Assembly: GCF_011762485.1 (NCBI RefSeq)
Contig: NZ_JAAKGI010000039.1
Span: 62,001 to 126,000, forward strand
Direction: 5' to 3'
DNA from: Yeosuana marina
GTDB taxonomy: Bacteria > Bacteroidota > Bacteroidia > Flavobacteriales > Flavobacteriaceae
Length of the DNA: 64,000 nt
In this document: positions 50,053-60,197 of the stretch, piece after piece
Numbering within the stretch: the stretch's first letter is position 1
Layout of the letters: each line of letters starts with the position of its first letter
Position numbers and translations under genes: made by a program
Notes under the pieces: model-generated
Told to the model about the DNA's origin: nothing
Database searches by the model: none
Seen by the model: only the letters and a program-made list of their open reading frames with translations

Positions 50053-52998
50053 TCAAGATTTTTTAGCATACTCTGTTGGAGTACATTTGTAAATATCTTT
50101 AAAACACTTACTGAAGTAGGCATGATCGTTAAAACCAACCGAGTAGCCAACTTGAGAAATATTTATATCTGAATTTTTAAGTAGTTGCGCAGCAAGTTTT
50201 AAACGCTGTGACCTAATAAACTCGGATGCTGATAAACCTGTTAATGCCTTTATTTTTCGATGCAATTGCATGCGGCTCATGCCTACGGCTTTACTAAAAT
50301 CTTCTACATTAAAAGAAGATTCTACCAATTGGTTATCGAGTACTATTTGTACTTTATTAAGAAATATTTCATCTAAATTAGTAAAGGCAATGTCTTTGGG
50401 TTTTAAAATAATTTCTTGACTGTAGCGAGATTGCAGTTTTCTTCTGGATTCTATTAATTTTTCAACTTTAAGTACCAATAATTTTTTATCAAAAGGTTTT
50501 GTGATATAATCATCGGCTCCAGTGTCAATACCAGTAAATTTGCTTTCAACATCTGCTTTTGCGGTAAGAAGTATAATGGGAATGTGTGCAGAACGCTCAT
50601 CATTTTTTAAAGCATTAGTAAGCTCAACCCCATCTTTTTCTGGCATTATAATATCAGAAATTATAAGGTCTGGAATATGCTCTAAAGCCAGTTCAACACC
50701 AATCTTTCCATTAGGTGCAGTAATTACATTATAGTTAGTTTCAAACGTTTGTTTTAATAAATTTTTTAAGTCATTATTGTCTTCAGCAATCAATAAAATT
50801 GGCAATTCACTATCTGCAAATTCATCCTCGTCTTCAATTTGCGGGCTTGTGAAAAACGGAACTTCTGTTTTAATATTAGTGTTTGCAGCAGTTAAAATAA
50901 TATCGTTTTTAAAACTATTTTTATCTACAGAGAGCATTACTTTAAATGATGTCCATTCGTTTGGTGTGCTAATTACTTCAATAGTGCCTTTATGTAATTC
51001 AACCAATTCTTTAACGAGCGCTAAGCCAATACCTGTACCTTGATTTTGTTCATTGGTTTGGTAAAATCGATCGAATATATGATTCGATTCCTCATAAGTT
51101 AATCCTGTTCCCGTGTTATTTACCTGTAAAACTAATTTGTTATTCTCTACAGATGCTTGGCAAACAACCGATCCGTTTTCTGGGGTATATTTTAAAGCGT
51201 TTGATAATAGATTAACCGTTATTTTCTCAACAGCATCTTTATCAAACCAAACGTTTTCGTCACTTTGTTTTATGTTGAGGTTTAGATTAATATTTTTTTG
51301 TGTTGCAGAATAAGTAAATGATTGGCTCAAGGCGGAAATAAGTTGAAGCACATTACCTTGCTGCAGATGTAATTTTAATTGTCCTGCATCAATTTTTGAA
51401 AGGTCTAATAATTGATTGACGAGTGATAAAAGACGTTCTGAATTTTGTTTGGCAACAGAAAACTGTTCTCGTTTTTTTTCTGAAATAGAACTGTCAGTCA
51501 AAACATCATCAATTGGACTTGAAATTAAGGTTAAAGGCGTTCGGAACTCGTGAGAAATATTAGCAAAAAAGTTTGATTTGAGGGTATCTAATTCTTTTAA
51601 TTTGTTATTGGTTTTTTGGCGGTTTCTATATAATACAAATAGAAACAATCCTGCAATTGAGGTTATGCCTAAACCACCCAAAAGTAAATTACGTTGATTT
51701 TTTTGTTTTTGTGCCGCTACTTCTTTTTCTGATTTTAATAAGGCGATTTCTTGTTCTTTTTTTTCGGTTTGGTATTTGGTTTCTAGTTCTTTAGATATTT
51801 CTAAATTGTTTTTCTTATAAATGCTATCATTAATATTTAAACTGATTTGAGAAAACTCAAATGCATTTTTATAATCTTTTGTATTATAATAAGCATTGGA
51901 CAAACCTTTACTAATCTCTCTTTTGGAAGTTAATGAGAAATCCACGTTGTTTTCATGAATTATTAAATTTGCTTTATTTAAATAAATAATGGCTTGATTA
52001 TAAATTTTTTGATCTAGAAAATATTGACCAGCATTCATATAAAGTTCAAGGAGATTTGATTTATCATTTAAATTCTTAATTAAAACTTCAGATTTCAATA
52101 AATAACTAGATGCTTTGTTTGCAGATCCAATTTGTGAATAACAGTTAATAAGTCTTCCATATACTTCATTAAGTCTATATGCACTACCATAATTAATATA
52201 AAAATCTAATGCTTTTTCAAAATTAACTACAGCATTTTTATAATCACCAACAGCTTGATAATAAGTACCCTTTAAAGTATTGTTATAGTTTAGACCTTCT
52301 AAATCTTGTAATTTTTCATATAAATTCCTACCTTTTTTAATATACAGTAATGCCTTACTTTCTTTAAGTTCTATATAAATGCTCGCCAAGTTGTCATATA
52401 ACAATGCTGTATTTCTGTCTTCATATTTGTTCGCTTTATAAATTGAATCAGCTGTTAAATAAAATTTTATGGCTAAATCAAAGTCATTTCTTTTAAAATA
52501 TTGATTGCCCAGCATTGTGCTAGCTGAAGCAATGTGCTCCCAGTCTCCTGCTAATTTTGCAGTTTTAAGAGCTAATTTTCCATATTGAGTAGCTTTTTCA
52601 TAATCAAATTTTCTACTACTCAAAATCGCCATTTTTCTATAAAAATCTGATTGTAATTTTTGATCTTTAAGCTCTACAGCTATTTTAAGAGATTTTTCAG
52701 CATAGCATAAAGAACTATCCAAATCATATTTATAATAAAAATACTTAGATGAATGACCATAGTCCGTTATCAATTCTTTTTTATTCTTTTTTGGAATAGA
52801 GATAATTTCATTTCTATAAACATTGGCAGAATCAAGATTTATAAAAAGGTAAGTTTCAAAAATATTTGTTAGAACTTTTAATCTTTCAGAATCGGTTTTT
52901 ACTCTTTTTAATTCCTTTTTTAAAGAATCAATTTCTTTAGTTTGCCCAAAAGAGAACCATGACATAAAAAAGAAAAGCAAAGTAAATTTTAACCTCAT
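50053..52998 (-). CDS. Hybrid two-component regulator: TPR sensor, kinase, receiver, AraC output
   Basis: This 981-residue protein is a complete signalling system in one chain. A signal peptide (ending SWFSFGQ) leads to about 400 residues of TPR repeats (for example EKATQYGKLALKTAKLAGDWEHIAS) in the periplasm. A transmembrane segment follows (NLLLGGLGITSIAGLFLFVLYR, about 437-457). The kinase H-box is near residue 484 (NISHEFRTPLTL), with ATPase boxes after it. A receiver follows, with the phospho-acceptor Asp near 779 (LIISDIIMPEKDG). The AraC helix-turn-helix fills the last 80 residues (MSRMQLHRKIKALTGLSASEFIRSQRL). Unlike the HTCS of polysaccharide loci it has no Reg_prop beta-propeller. 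It lies just upstream of the DUF4412-OmpA operon in the same direction and probably controls it. Confidence 0.92.
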   Translation of the reverse strand: MRLKFTLLFFFMSWFSFGQTKEIDSLKKELKRVKTDSERLKVLTNIFETYLFINLDSANVYRNEIISIPKKNKKELITDYGHSSKYFYYKYDLDSSLCYAEKSLKIAVELKDQKLQSDFYRKMAILSSRKFDYEKATQYGKLALKTAKLAGDWEHIASASTMLGNQYFKRNDFDLAIKFYLTADSIYKANKYEDRNTALLYDNLASIYIELKESKALLYIKKGRNLYEKLQDLEGLNYNNTLKGTYYQAVGDYKNAVVNFEKALDFYINYGSAYRLNEVYGRLINCYSQIGSANKASSYLLKSEVLIKNLNDKSNLLELYMNAGQYFLDQKIYNQAIIYLNKANLIIHENNVDFSLTSKREISKGLSNAYYNTKDYKNAFEFSQISLNINDSIYKKNNLEISKELETKYQTEKKEQEIALLKSEKEVAAQKQKNQRNLLLGGLGITSIAGLFLFVLYRNRQKTNNKLKELDTLKSNFFANISHEFRTPLTLISSPIDDVLTDSSISEKKREQFSVAKQNSERLLSLVNQLLDLSKIDAGQLKLHLQQGNVLQLISALSQSFTYSATQKNINLNLNIKQSDENVWFDKDAVEKITVNLLSNALKYTPENGSVVCQASVENNKLVLQVNNTGTGLTYEESNHIFDRFYQTNEQNQGTGIGLALVKELVELHKGTIEVISTPNEWTSFKVMLSVDKNSFKNDIILTAANTNIKTEVPFFTSPQIEDEDEFADSELPILLIAEDNNDLKNLLKQTFETNYNVITAPNGKIGVELALEHIPDLIISDIIMPEKDGVELTNALKNDERSAHIPIILLTAKADVESKFTGIDTGADDYITKPFDKKLLVLKVEKLIESRRKLQSRYSQEIILKPKDIAFTNLDEIFLNKVQIVLDNQLVESSFNVEDFSKAVGMSRMQLHRKIKALTGLSASEFIRSQRLKLAAQLLKNSDINISQVGYSVGFNDHAYFSKCFKDIYKCTPTEYAKKS

Positions 52999-53090
52999 AT
53001 CAAATCTTTATTTTGATTTCTAAATATAAACAAATAATTGATAGACAATTTATTATATTTAATTTTCACATAATTTTGCTTCTATTAAGA

Positions 53091-53126
53091 TAAAAAAAGA
53101 GCGCCAAAACAATTGTTTTGGCGCTC
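53091..53126 (-). terminator. 28-bp perfect palindrome, terminator on the minus strand
   Basis: The 28 bases from 53099 to 53126 (GAGCGCCAAAACAA and its complement) are fully palindromic and on the minus strand run into TTTTTTT. It lies 260 bases after the end of the 812-residue gene, so that transcript has a long 3' tail or an unseen small RNA ends here. Confidence 0.7.
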
Positions 53127-53386
53127 AAGATTTGAGGACTTGCGATTTGGTTATCGTTATGTATTCAATAAGTTAATATTTCTGAATTAAATACATGTTC
53201 TTTTAATGGTTATAAATTTATTTTTAGATTAAGAATAAAACTAAATCCAAAAAGAAAATTAAACGTGTTTTTTAAGGAAAAATTGTTATTGTAATTTATT
53301 GATTAATAGCAGCGCTAAAGGTATAAATTAGTTTTTTACTTACAAAATACTAAGGGACATTAAAAAAGGTTAAATTTTTTATAAAA
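53127..53386. other. Untranslated spacer before the palindrome
   Basis: This 260-base spacer lies between the 812-residue gene and the palindromic terminator. Short frames on both strands stop within a few codons, so no protein is supported. It could be a 3' untranslated region or a small RNA. Confidence 0.4.
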
Positions 53387-55825
53387 TTAGTTTATTTGAT
53401 AAAGGATTATAGAGTTAGTGCCACCCTTGGTTACAAACTCTAAATCCTTGTCTGAATCAATATTATCAAGAGTAATGGCTGAATTTCCATAAACAGGGAA
53501 ATTAGGCAATAATTGAGCGTTACTATCAAACAAATACACTTTTTGAGTTTGTAAATCGGTAATAGCTACATAAATCTTATCTTGTAAATAAAATAATTTA
53601 GGACTCGTATAAATACCATAATCGAGTTCATACGTGGTTCCTTTAATAGTCAATTTATTTTCACTAAGCGTCACTAATGTTTTGCTAGAAGTTTCAATAT
53701 GATGTTGCGATGATAGATTTAAATTTTGAGACACACTATTTCCTCTGGAGTCAATAGTTATTAACTCGCCATCAGGATTGGTGGTTGTAAATTTGTTATT
53801 GTATAGATAAATAGATTCATTTGAAAATGAATTAGAAGTTTTTGGAGACACTCGTGTTCTACCAGTTCTATCAAGAATATACATTTTGTTTTGGGTTTTA
53901 AACACAATATAATCCTTACTGCCAATTCTAAAATGTTGTGGTTGATTTAAAATGGGATTGTTGGCCGATTTAAAAACAAAGCCCTTTACAACCTTTAAAG
54001 TTTTGTCATACATCAACAAATTTTTGCCTTGCGTAATTAATAGTCTGTAATTTTTGTTATTACCATAATCAAAAACGGACAAGGGTTGGGTAATAACATC
54101 GTTAAATTTGCCAGGAAAAGGAGACACATTATGTCCGTTCCTATCAATTACATACAATCGATGAGGTGTTGTAAAGGCTAATTGTAATTTGCCGTTTTTA
54201 TAGAGATCAATTTGTTCTATTTGTCCTAAAATAGCGCCGTCCAGTTGTTTTTTCCAAAGGACTTTACCAGAATTTGAAATTAAATAGAGATTATTCTTTA
54301 TATCCTGAACCACAATTTCCTTTTGTCTGGTTATGTGATTAGTGACAAATTGAGGAGTGTTTAATAAATCATTGTCTAGCCTGATGTTTAATTCTTCGGT
54401 AATTGAATTTTGTGCGGCTTTAACTTTTGTTTTTTTAACGATCCCATTAACATGGGCAAAATTAGTATCATAAATAAATTGTAAGGCTGATATTTTGTAG
54501 TTGTCTAACGATGTTACAGCACTATCATCTTCAAGATTATTGTTTAAAATATCATTAAGAATAGATGGATTGAAAACCATGAATAAAGACGAAGCATCAC
54601 TGAGTTGCTCCTGTATATCGTTAAAATACGGTTGCTCACTTAAAGTTGTTTTGTTTTGATAGTTCGAAATGATATCATGAAGTATTTCTAAATTATCACC
54701 AAAAACCAAAAAATTATCTAATATGCAATATTTGGTAGCCTTATTAAAGGAGATTAAAGGTGAAAAGCAGGTCTCAAATAAATCGGGTTTACTAAAGCTT
54801 AAAATGTCAACCTGCCGAAAGGTATCAATCACATTTTGTTCACTAATTAAGGCATCTTCAGTTGAAATACCATCTAAAGAATTTAAAACAATGGCTCGGT
54901 CGTTAGAATTGTAAATAACGCCAACTTCAATAATGTTATCAAACAGATGAGACGTTTCTTTTAAAGTATCAATTTGGGTAAACTTAACGAGATTTGAATG
55001 AAATTTTTCATACGTATTAAACGTAAAACTTAAAAATCCATCGGCATCAATTGGTGTTATATGCTGTATTTGGTTTTCTTGCGGAATGGTGTTTTTAAAC
55101 ACGTTTATAAAACTCTTGGTAGAATCGTTAGCTTGAGTGATACCGTTAATTAATGTTTCATCCTGACTTATTTCGGTATCAAAGGCTAAATAATTAGTAA
55201 ATGTTTTTAGAGGTAATTGATTGTCAGGAAAAAATGATTTTATAAAGTTGGTTTCATCACACTTGAGAATAACAGAAACTGTTTTATCAGTTTCAGTTGT
55301 TCTGTATATTTTTTCTAATTCGGCATTAGTGTCACTGTAATTAAAGGCGTTTTCAACCAGTTTTATAGAAGATGATGCAAAAAAAGTACTGTCTATAACA
55401 GCACTGTAAAAAGTGTGGTTGTTATAGGAAGACTTGATAATTGATTTTTTCTTGTATTTTAGAGTTTCTTCAATATAATTTTTTAGTGAATCTCTCACAA
55501 ATAAGCCTTTTGAATATTTTGTAATGATTGTGTATTGAAGACTATCTATAGCATTTTTTGAAAAACAGATTAATAATTCTCCCGTAGGTTGTAACAGGGA
55601 TAAACCGTTTAATTTGCTTTCTAAATTTTTATAGGCATTTGTTTTAGAAAAGTGCTGTAAAAAATCATTGTTTTGTATACTGCTTTTTAAACTTTCAAGA
55701 TTAGATGTTTTAAGGACTATAGAACTATTCTCTGGAACAAAATGAATAAGTTGTGTGTGATTTGTTTTCTCGTTTGAACAGCCGTAAATAAAAAGGAATA
55801 AGAGGGAAAAACAAAATAATCTCAT
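53387..55825 (-). CDS. Large lipoprotein of unknown function with C-terminal beta-propeller-like half
   Basis: The 812-residue lipoprotein (lipobox FIYGC, about residue 16) has no enzyme motif I can name. The N-terminal half has a repeated adhesion-like pattern (HFVPENSSIVLKTSNLESLKSSI, VSVILKCDET). The C-terminal half, from about residue 500, has PQQ or FG-GAP-like blades: KNNLYLISNSGKVLWKKQLDGAI, NGKLQLAFTTPHRLYVIDRNG and NKMYILDRTGRTRVS. This suggests a beta-propeller that could scaffold outer-membrane processes, in the way BamB does. It is next to rnhB, as in other flavobacteria as far as I recall. Confidence 0.65.
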   Translation of the reverse strand: MRLFCFSLLFLFIYGCSNEKTNHTQLIHFVPENSSIVLKTSNLESLKSSIQNNDFLQHFSKTNAYKNLESKLNGLSLLQPTGELLICFSKNAIDSLQYTIITKYSKGLFVRDSLKNYIEETLKYKKKSIIKSSYNNHTFYSAVIDSTFFASSSIKLVENAFNYSDTNAELEKIYRTTETDKTVSVILKCDETNFIKSFFPDNQLPLKTFTNYLAFDTEISQDETLINGITQANDSTKSFINVFKNTIPQENQIQHITPIDADGFLSFTFNTYEKFHSNLVKFTQIDTLKETSHLFDNIIEVGVIYNSNDRAIVLNSLDGISTEDALISEQNVIDTFRQVDILSFSKPDLFETCFSPLISFNKATKYCILDNFLVFGDNLEILHDIISNYQNKTTLSEQPYFNDIQEQLSDASSLFMVFNPSILNDILNNNLEDDSAVTSLDNYKISALQFIYDTNFAHVNGIVKKTKVKAAQNSITEELNIRLDNDLLNTPQFVTNHITRQKEIVVQDIKNNLYLISNSGKVLWKKQLDGAILGQIEQIDLYKNGKLQLAFTTPHRLYVIDRNGHNVSPFPGKFNDVITQPLSVFDYGNNKNYRLLITQGKNLLMYDKTLKVVKGFVFKSANNPILNQPQHFRIGSKDYIVFKTQNKMYILDRTGRTRVSPKTSNSFSNESIYLYNNKFTTTNPDGELITIDSRGNSVSQNLNLSSQHHIETSSKTLVTLSENKLTIKGTTYELDYGIYTSPKLFYLQDKIYVAITDLQTQKVYLFDSNAQLLPNFPVYGNSAITLDNIDSDKDLEFVTKGGTNSIILYQIN

Positions 55826-55925
55826 AAATGAATTAATTTTTACAAACCTACTATATTTTTAGTTTAATTAAAATTTAAAACCGCATGAATACAATGTTTT
55901 AAGCTATGTTTTTACAAATAAAATA

Positions 55926-56525
55926 CTACAAGCTTAGTTTTAATTGTTCTGGTAATAATCTAAATGATTTTCTGTGGTATTTTGTAATACCGTATTTTTT
56001 TATAGCTTCTCTGTGTTCTTTGGTGGGGTAGCCTTTGTTTTGTTTCCAGTTATACATAGGAAATTCGTCATGTATTTGAGTCATATAATGGTCTCTATAT
56101 GTTTTTGCTAGCACGGAGGCAGCAGCGATACTCATATATTTTGCATCTCCTTTAATGATGGTTTCAAACGGAACATTTTTATAAGGTTTAAATTTATTGC
56201 CATCAACAATGATAAATTCTGGAACAGGGTTTAATTGACTGATAGATTTGTGCATGGCTAAAATAGAAGCATTTAAAATATTGATATTATCAATCTCTTC
56301 CTGAAAAATATGAGCGACTCCAAACGATAAAGAATCGGTTTCAATAATAGGTTTCAGGAATTCTCTTTTGGTTTCTGTTAATTGTTTGGAATCATTTAAG
56401 AGAGTATTAGTAAAATTCTCTTTCAAAATTACGGCTGCTGCAGTTACAGGACCAGCTAAACAGCCGCGACCTGCTTCGTCTGTGCCACATTCTAGATATT
56501 TATTTGAATAGTTTAATAATAGCAT
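55926..56525 (-). CDS. rnhB: Ribonuclease HII
   Basis: RNase HII removes ribonucleotides misincorporated into DNA. The active-site motif [21 protein letters not shown] (Asp and Glu at about 15-16) is near the start, FIIVDGNKF supplies the third acid, and [24 protein letters not shown] is the family stretch. The C-terminus has [13 protein letters not shown], also conserved. Length is 199 residues, complete. The start ATG at 56525 fits. Confidence 0.95.
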   Translation of the reverse strand: MLLLNYSNKYLECGTDEAGRGCLAGPVTAAAVILKENFTNTLLNDSKQLTETKREFLKPIIETDSLSFGVAHIFQEEIDNINILNASILAMHKSISQLNPVPEFIIVDGNKFKPYKNVPFETIIKGDAKYMSIAAASVLAKTYRDHYMTQIHDEFPMYNWKQNKGYPTKEHREAIKKYGITKYHRKSFRLLPEQLKLSL

Positions 56526-56814
56526 CTGATATAAATAGTATCAAATCTATAATTTTATTTAAAAAAAAGAAGAAAGCATGGTTTCCATTTTATGAAATTA
56601 ACAAAAAATGGCTTTAAAAATTATTTGCAATCATTTTTTGATAAGTTGATTTATTAATTTGATGACTAAAGTTTATTTTTTTTAACAAAAATCTAACAAT
56701 ATTCTAATTTGTTTAATATTTTTATCTTTATGTTAAACATATTTTTGTAAGAATATTTGGTTATTTAAGAAAATTTTAAGATGTTTACCGTCGACTAATT
56801 CAAATATAACTTGT
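56526..56814. other. Upstream region of the SusC operon
   Basis: This 289-base, very AT-rich spacer must hold the promoters of rnhB and the SusC operon. I could not find a full TTTG-N19-TAnnTTTG match; TATCTTTA near 56720 is the best partial -7 match, and its spacing to a TTTG is wrong. No sigma/anti-sigma pair or regulator is encoded nearby. Confidence 0.4.
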
Positions 56815-59800
56815 ATGAAATTAAAAGAGACATGTTTGTTGACACTTTTTATGGTGCTAACATCCCTATTTTCTTATGCTCAAGAAAACCTTACAATTAC
56901 TGGTACAATTTCGGATGCTAATGGTGTTCCTCTAGATGGAGTAACTATCGTTGTAGACGGCTCAAGTAGAGGTGTTGTAACCGATTTTGATGGAAATTAT
57001 TCCATTTCAGCTAAACGGGGGGAGGTTTTAAAAATTACCTATATTGGTATGAAAACACAAATGTTAACTGTAGGTAGTGATACTACAATTAATGTTACAA
57101 TGATTGAGGATTTAGAAGATTTAGATGCCGTCGTAATAACGGGGTATCAAAATGTAAAAAGAGAACTTTTTACAGGAGCATCTCAAACCATTAAGGCTAA
57201 AGATATTAAGCTTGATGGAGTTGCAGATATTTCCAGAGCTCTAGAAGGTAGAGCAGCCGGTGTAAGTGTACAAAATGTATCTGGTACTTTTGGAGCTTCA
57301 CCAAGAATTACAATTCGAGGGTCATCATCTATTTTGGGTGACACAAAACCAATTTGGATCATCGACGGGGTTATCCAAGAAGAAATCGTTAACTTATCAG
57401 TATCAGATTTGGTTTCCGGTGATCCTAACACCCTATTAAGTTCTGCCGTTGCAGGTTTAAATGCTTCAGATATTGAAAGCTTTGAGATTCTTAAAGACGC
57501 TTCGGCTACAGCATTATATGGTGCAAGAGCATTAAACGGAGTGGTTGTAATTACTACCAAATCAGGTAAAAAAAATCAGAAACCAACATTTAGTTATTCT
57601 GCTGAATATGCTGTAAGAGATATTCCAAGATATACTAACTATGATTTACTAAATTCTCAAGAAACAGTTTCTGTTTACAGAGAAATGGAGTCAAAAGGAT
57701 TTTTAGATTTACCTTCATCTTTTCAAGGTAGATACGGTGGTATTTATAACATAATGTATAGAGCTATTAATAATTATGATGAAACCACAGGACAGTTTCA
57801 ATTACAAAATACACCTGAAGCAAGAGCTAAATTTTTACAACAGTATGAATTAGCAAATAGCGATTGGTTTAAAACATTATTTAACACCACACCAACACAA
57901 ACACATACTCTAAGTTTTTCAAGTGGTAGTGAGAATTCCACGTCATATGCATCACTTGGGTATTATACAGATTCTGGCTGGACGGTAGCAGACCGAGTTA
58001 GAAGATTAACAGGAAACTTACGAAACACCTATTTTTTAAGCGATAATAAATTAAAAATCACGACTCAGTTACAGGGTTCTATTAGAAATCAATTAGCTCC
58101 TGGTACTTTTGCAAGGCAAGAAGATTTAGTAAGTGGATCTTACACTCGAGATTTTGATATTAATCCATTTAGTTATGCTTTAAACACAAGTAGAGCATTG
58201 CGGCCTAGAGATACTAATGGGAATCTAGAATATTCGCGTTATAATTGGGCGCCATTTAATATTTTGAATGAATTGGATAATAATGGCATAGAACTTAATG
58301 TTTCTGATATTAAATTCCAAGGTCAAGCAGAGTATAAGATAAATGATAACTTAACATTTAACTTCTTAGGATCAGCTCGTTACGCAACCTCAAACTCAGA
58401 TCATTCTATAACTGAAAACTCAAATGTAGCAGCGGCTTACAGAGCAAGCGAAACAACTATTGTACAGGATCAAAACACATTCTTGTTTTCAGATCCTGAC
58501 AAACCAAATTCAAGACCAAAAGTGGTGTTGCCAGTTGGAGGTATTTTAATTACATCAAAAAATTCATTAGTAACCTATACTTTCAGAAATACTCTTGATT
58601 TTACTAAACGATTTAATAATGATCTTCATGGAATTAGAATTTATGGTGGTCAAGAATACAGATATACAGACAGAGCTCAAAGTTCTAATACAGGCTATGG
58701 CTATCAATTTGATAGAGGAGGTACAGTCTTTACAGACCCAGATATTCTAAAGAAAGTTATCTTAGAAGGAAATCCGTATTTTTCAGCCTCAGAAACAAGA
58801 CAACGCGAAGTATCTTTCTTTGCAAATGTAACTTATGATTTTGATAAGAAATATGTTTTAAATATTACAGGTAATTATGAAGGCTCCAATAGAGCAGGTA
58901 AATCTTCTGATTCTAGATGGTTGCCAACCTATACCATAGGAGGTAAATGGAACATTGATAAAGAAGATTTTATCAAAAATTCAAACGTTATATCAAGCAT
59001 GTCGTTTAGACCAAGTTATGGTCTTGTAGCTTTATTAGCAAATAATGCAACAAACAATTTAGCGGTATTTAGAAATCAAATTACCGACCGATTAAGTAAC
59101 GCCGATCGCGAAAATCTTATAGAGATAGAAGATTTGCAAAATAGCGAGTTAACCTGGGAAAAAACCTTAGAATTAAATTTAGGGTTAGATGTTGGGTTCT
59201 TTAATAATAGAGTTATGTTAAATTTTGATGCTTATTTTAGAAAAGGTAAAGATTTAATAGATTTAATAAGAACAACAGGTATAGGTGGAGAGTCAATTAA
59301 ATTAGGTAATAACTCTGAAATGACTACGAACGGTATAGAATTTCAATTAAATACCGTAAATATTGATTCAGATAAATTTAGATGGAGAACAGGCTTTAAT
59401 ATTTCGCACTTCAAACAAGAAATAACCTCGCTTAAACAAGAAGCTAATGTGTTCGATTTAGTTGCAGGAACAGGCAGAGGTAATGCTGTTGGTTATCCAA
59501 AAGGCTCATTGTTCTCATTTAAATTTGAAGGACTTAATGAGCTGGGTTTACCAATGTTTTTAACCCAAGATCCAGATTTTAATCCAAATAGACCTTATGA
59601 ATTAATAGATTTTCAAGATACAGATAATGTTCTAGATTATTTAGTTTATGAAGGTTCTGGGGAGCCTAATATTTCAGGAGGTCTCTCAAATAGTTTTACC
59701 TATAAAAATTGGGATTTCAGTTTCTTTATTTCTTTCTCTGCAGGTAATAAAATTAGATTGACACCAACGTATAGTTCACAATATACCGATTTAGACGTGT

Positions 59801-60186
59801 TTCCAAGAGAGTTTGTAAACAGATGGATAGCACCAGGAGATGAAAATATAACTACCATTCCTACTATCGCTTCGCAGAGTGTACTTCAATCTTATGGCAG
59901 TAATGAAGTTAGAAGAGCTTATAATGCTTATAATTATTCTTCAGCACGCGTAGCAGATGGCGGTTTTGTTAGAATGAAAAATATATCTCTAGGATATACT
60001 TTAGATAAGTATGTAACAAAGAAAATAGGACTTTCAAATCTTAGAATGAGTTTACAAACTACCAATCCTTTTTTAATTTACTCTGATTCAAAACTTGGAG
60101 GTCAAGACCCAGAGTTCTTCAGATCTGGTGGGGTTGCTTATCCTATTTCAAGATTGTTTACCTTCTCTGTTAATGTTCTATTTTAA
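56815..60186 (+). CDS. SusC/RagA family TonB-linked outer membrane protein
   Basis: This 1123-residue TonB-dependent transporter moves large nutrients across the outer membrane with its SusD partner. A signal peptide (ending FSYAQ) is followed by a carboxypeptidase-D-like regulatory domain (LTITGTISDANGVPLDGVTIVVDG), then the TonB box/plug region (ALEGRAAGVSVQNVSGTFGASPRITIRGSSSI, SATALYGARALNGVVVITTKSG) and the barrel, ending in FTFSVNVLF with the terminal Phe. No signalling extension is seen. It starts a four-gene operon. The cargo is unknown. Confidence 0.95.
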   Translation: MKLKETCLLTLFMVLTSLFSYAQENLTITGTISDANGVPLDGVTIVVDGSSRGVVTDFDGNYSISAKRGEVLKITYIGMKTQMLTVGSDTTINVTMIEDLEDLDAVVITGYQNVKRELFTGASQTIKAKDIKLDGVADISRALEGRAAGVSVQNVSGTFGASPRITIRGSSSILGDTKPIWIIDGVIQEEIVNLSVSDLVSGDPNTLLSSAVAGLNASDIESFEILKDASATALYGARALNGVVVITTKSGKKNQKPTFSYSAEYAVRDIPRYTNYDLLNSQETVSVYREMESKGFLDLPSSFQGRYGGIYNIMYRAINNYDETTGQFQLQNTPEARAKFLQQYELANSDWFKTLFNTTPTQTHTLSFSSGSENSTSYASLGYYTDSGWTVADRVRRLTGNLRNTYFLSDNKLKITTQLQGSIRNQLAPGTFARQEDLVSGSYTRDFDINPFSYALNTSRALRPRDTNGNLEYSRYNWAPFNILNELDNNGIELNVSDIKFQGQAEYKINDNLTFNFLGSARYATSNSDHSITENSNVAAAYRASETTIVQDQNTFLFSDPDKPNSRPKVVLPVGGILITSKNSLVTYTFRNTLDFTKRFNNDLHGIRIYGGQEYRYTDRAQSSNTGYGYQFDRGGTVFTDPDILKKVILEGNPYFSASETRQREVSFFANVTYDFDKKYVLNITGNYEGSNRAGKSSDSRWLPTYTIGGKWNIDKEDFIKNSNVISSMSFRPSYGLVALLANNATNNLAVFRNQITDRLSNADRENLIEIEDLQNSELTWEKTLELNLGLDVGFFNNRVMLNFDAYFRKGKDLIDLIRTTGIGGESIKLGNNSEMTTNGIEFQLNTVNIDSDKFRWRTGFNISHFKQEITSLKQEANVFDLVAGTGRGNAVGYPKGSLFSFKFEGLNELGLPMFLTQDPDFNPNRPYELIDFQDTDNVLDYLVYEGSGEPNISGGLSNSFTYKNWDFSFFISFSAGNKIRLTPTYSSQYTDLDVFPREFVNRWIAPGDENITTIPTIASQSVLQSYGSNEVRRAYNAYNYSSARVADGGFVRMKNISLGYTLDKYVTKKIGLSNLRMSLQTTNPFLIYSDSKLGGQDPEFFRSGGVAYPISRLFTFSVNVLF

Positions 60187-60197
60187 TATACGATACT

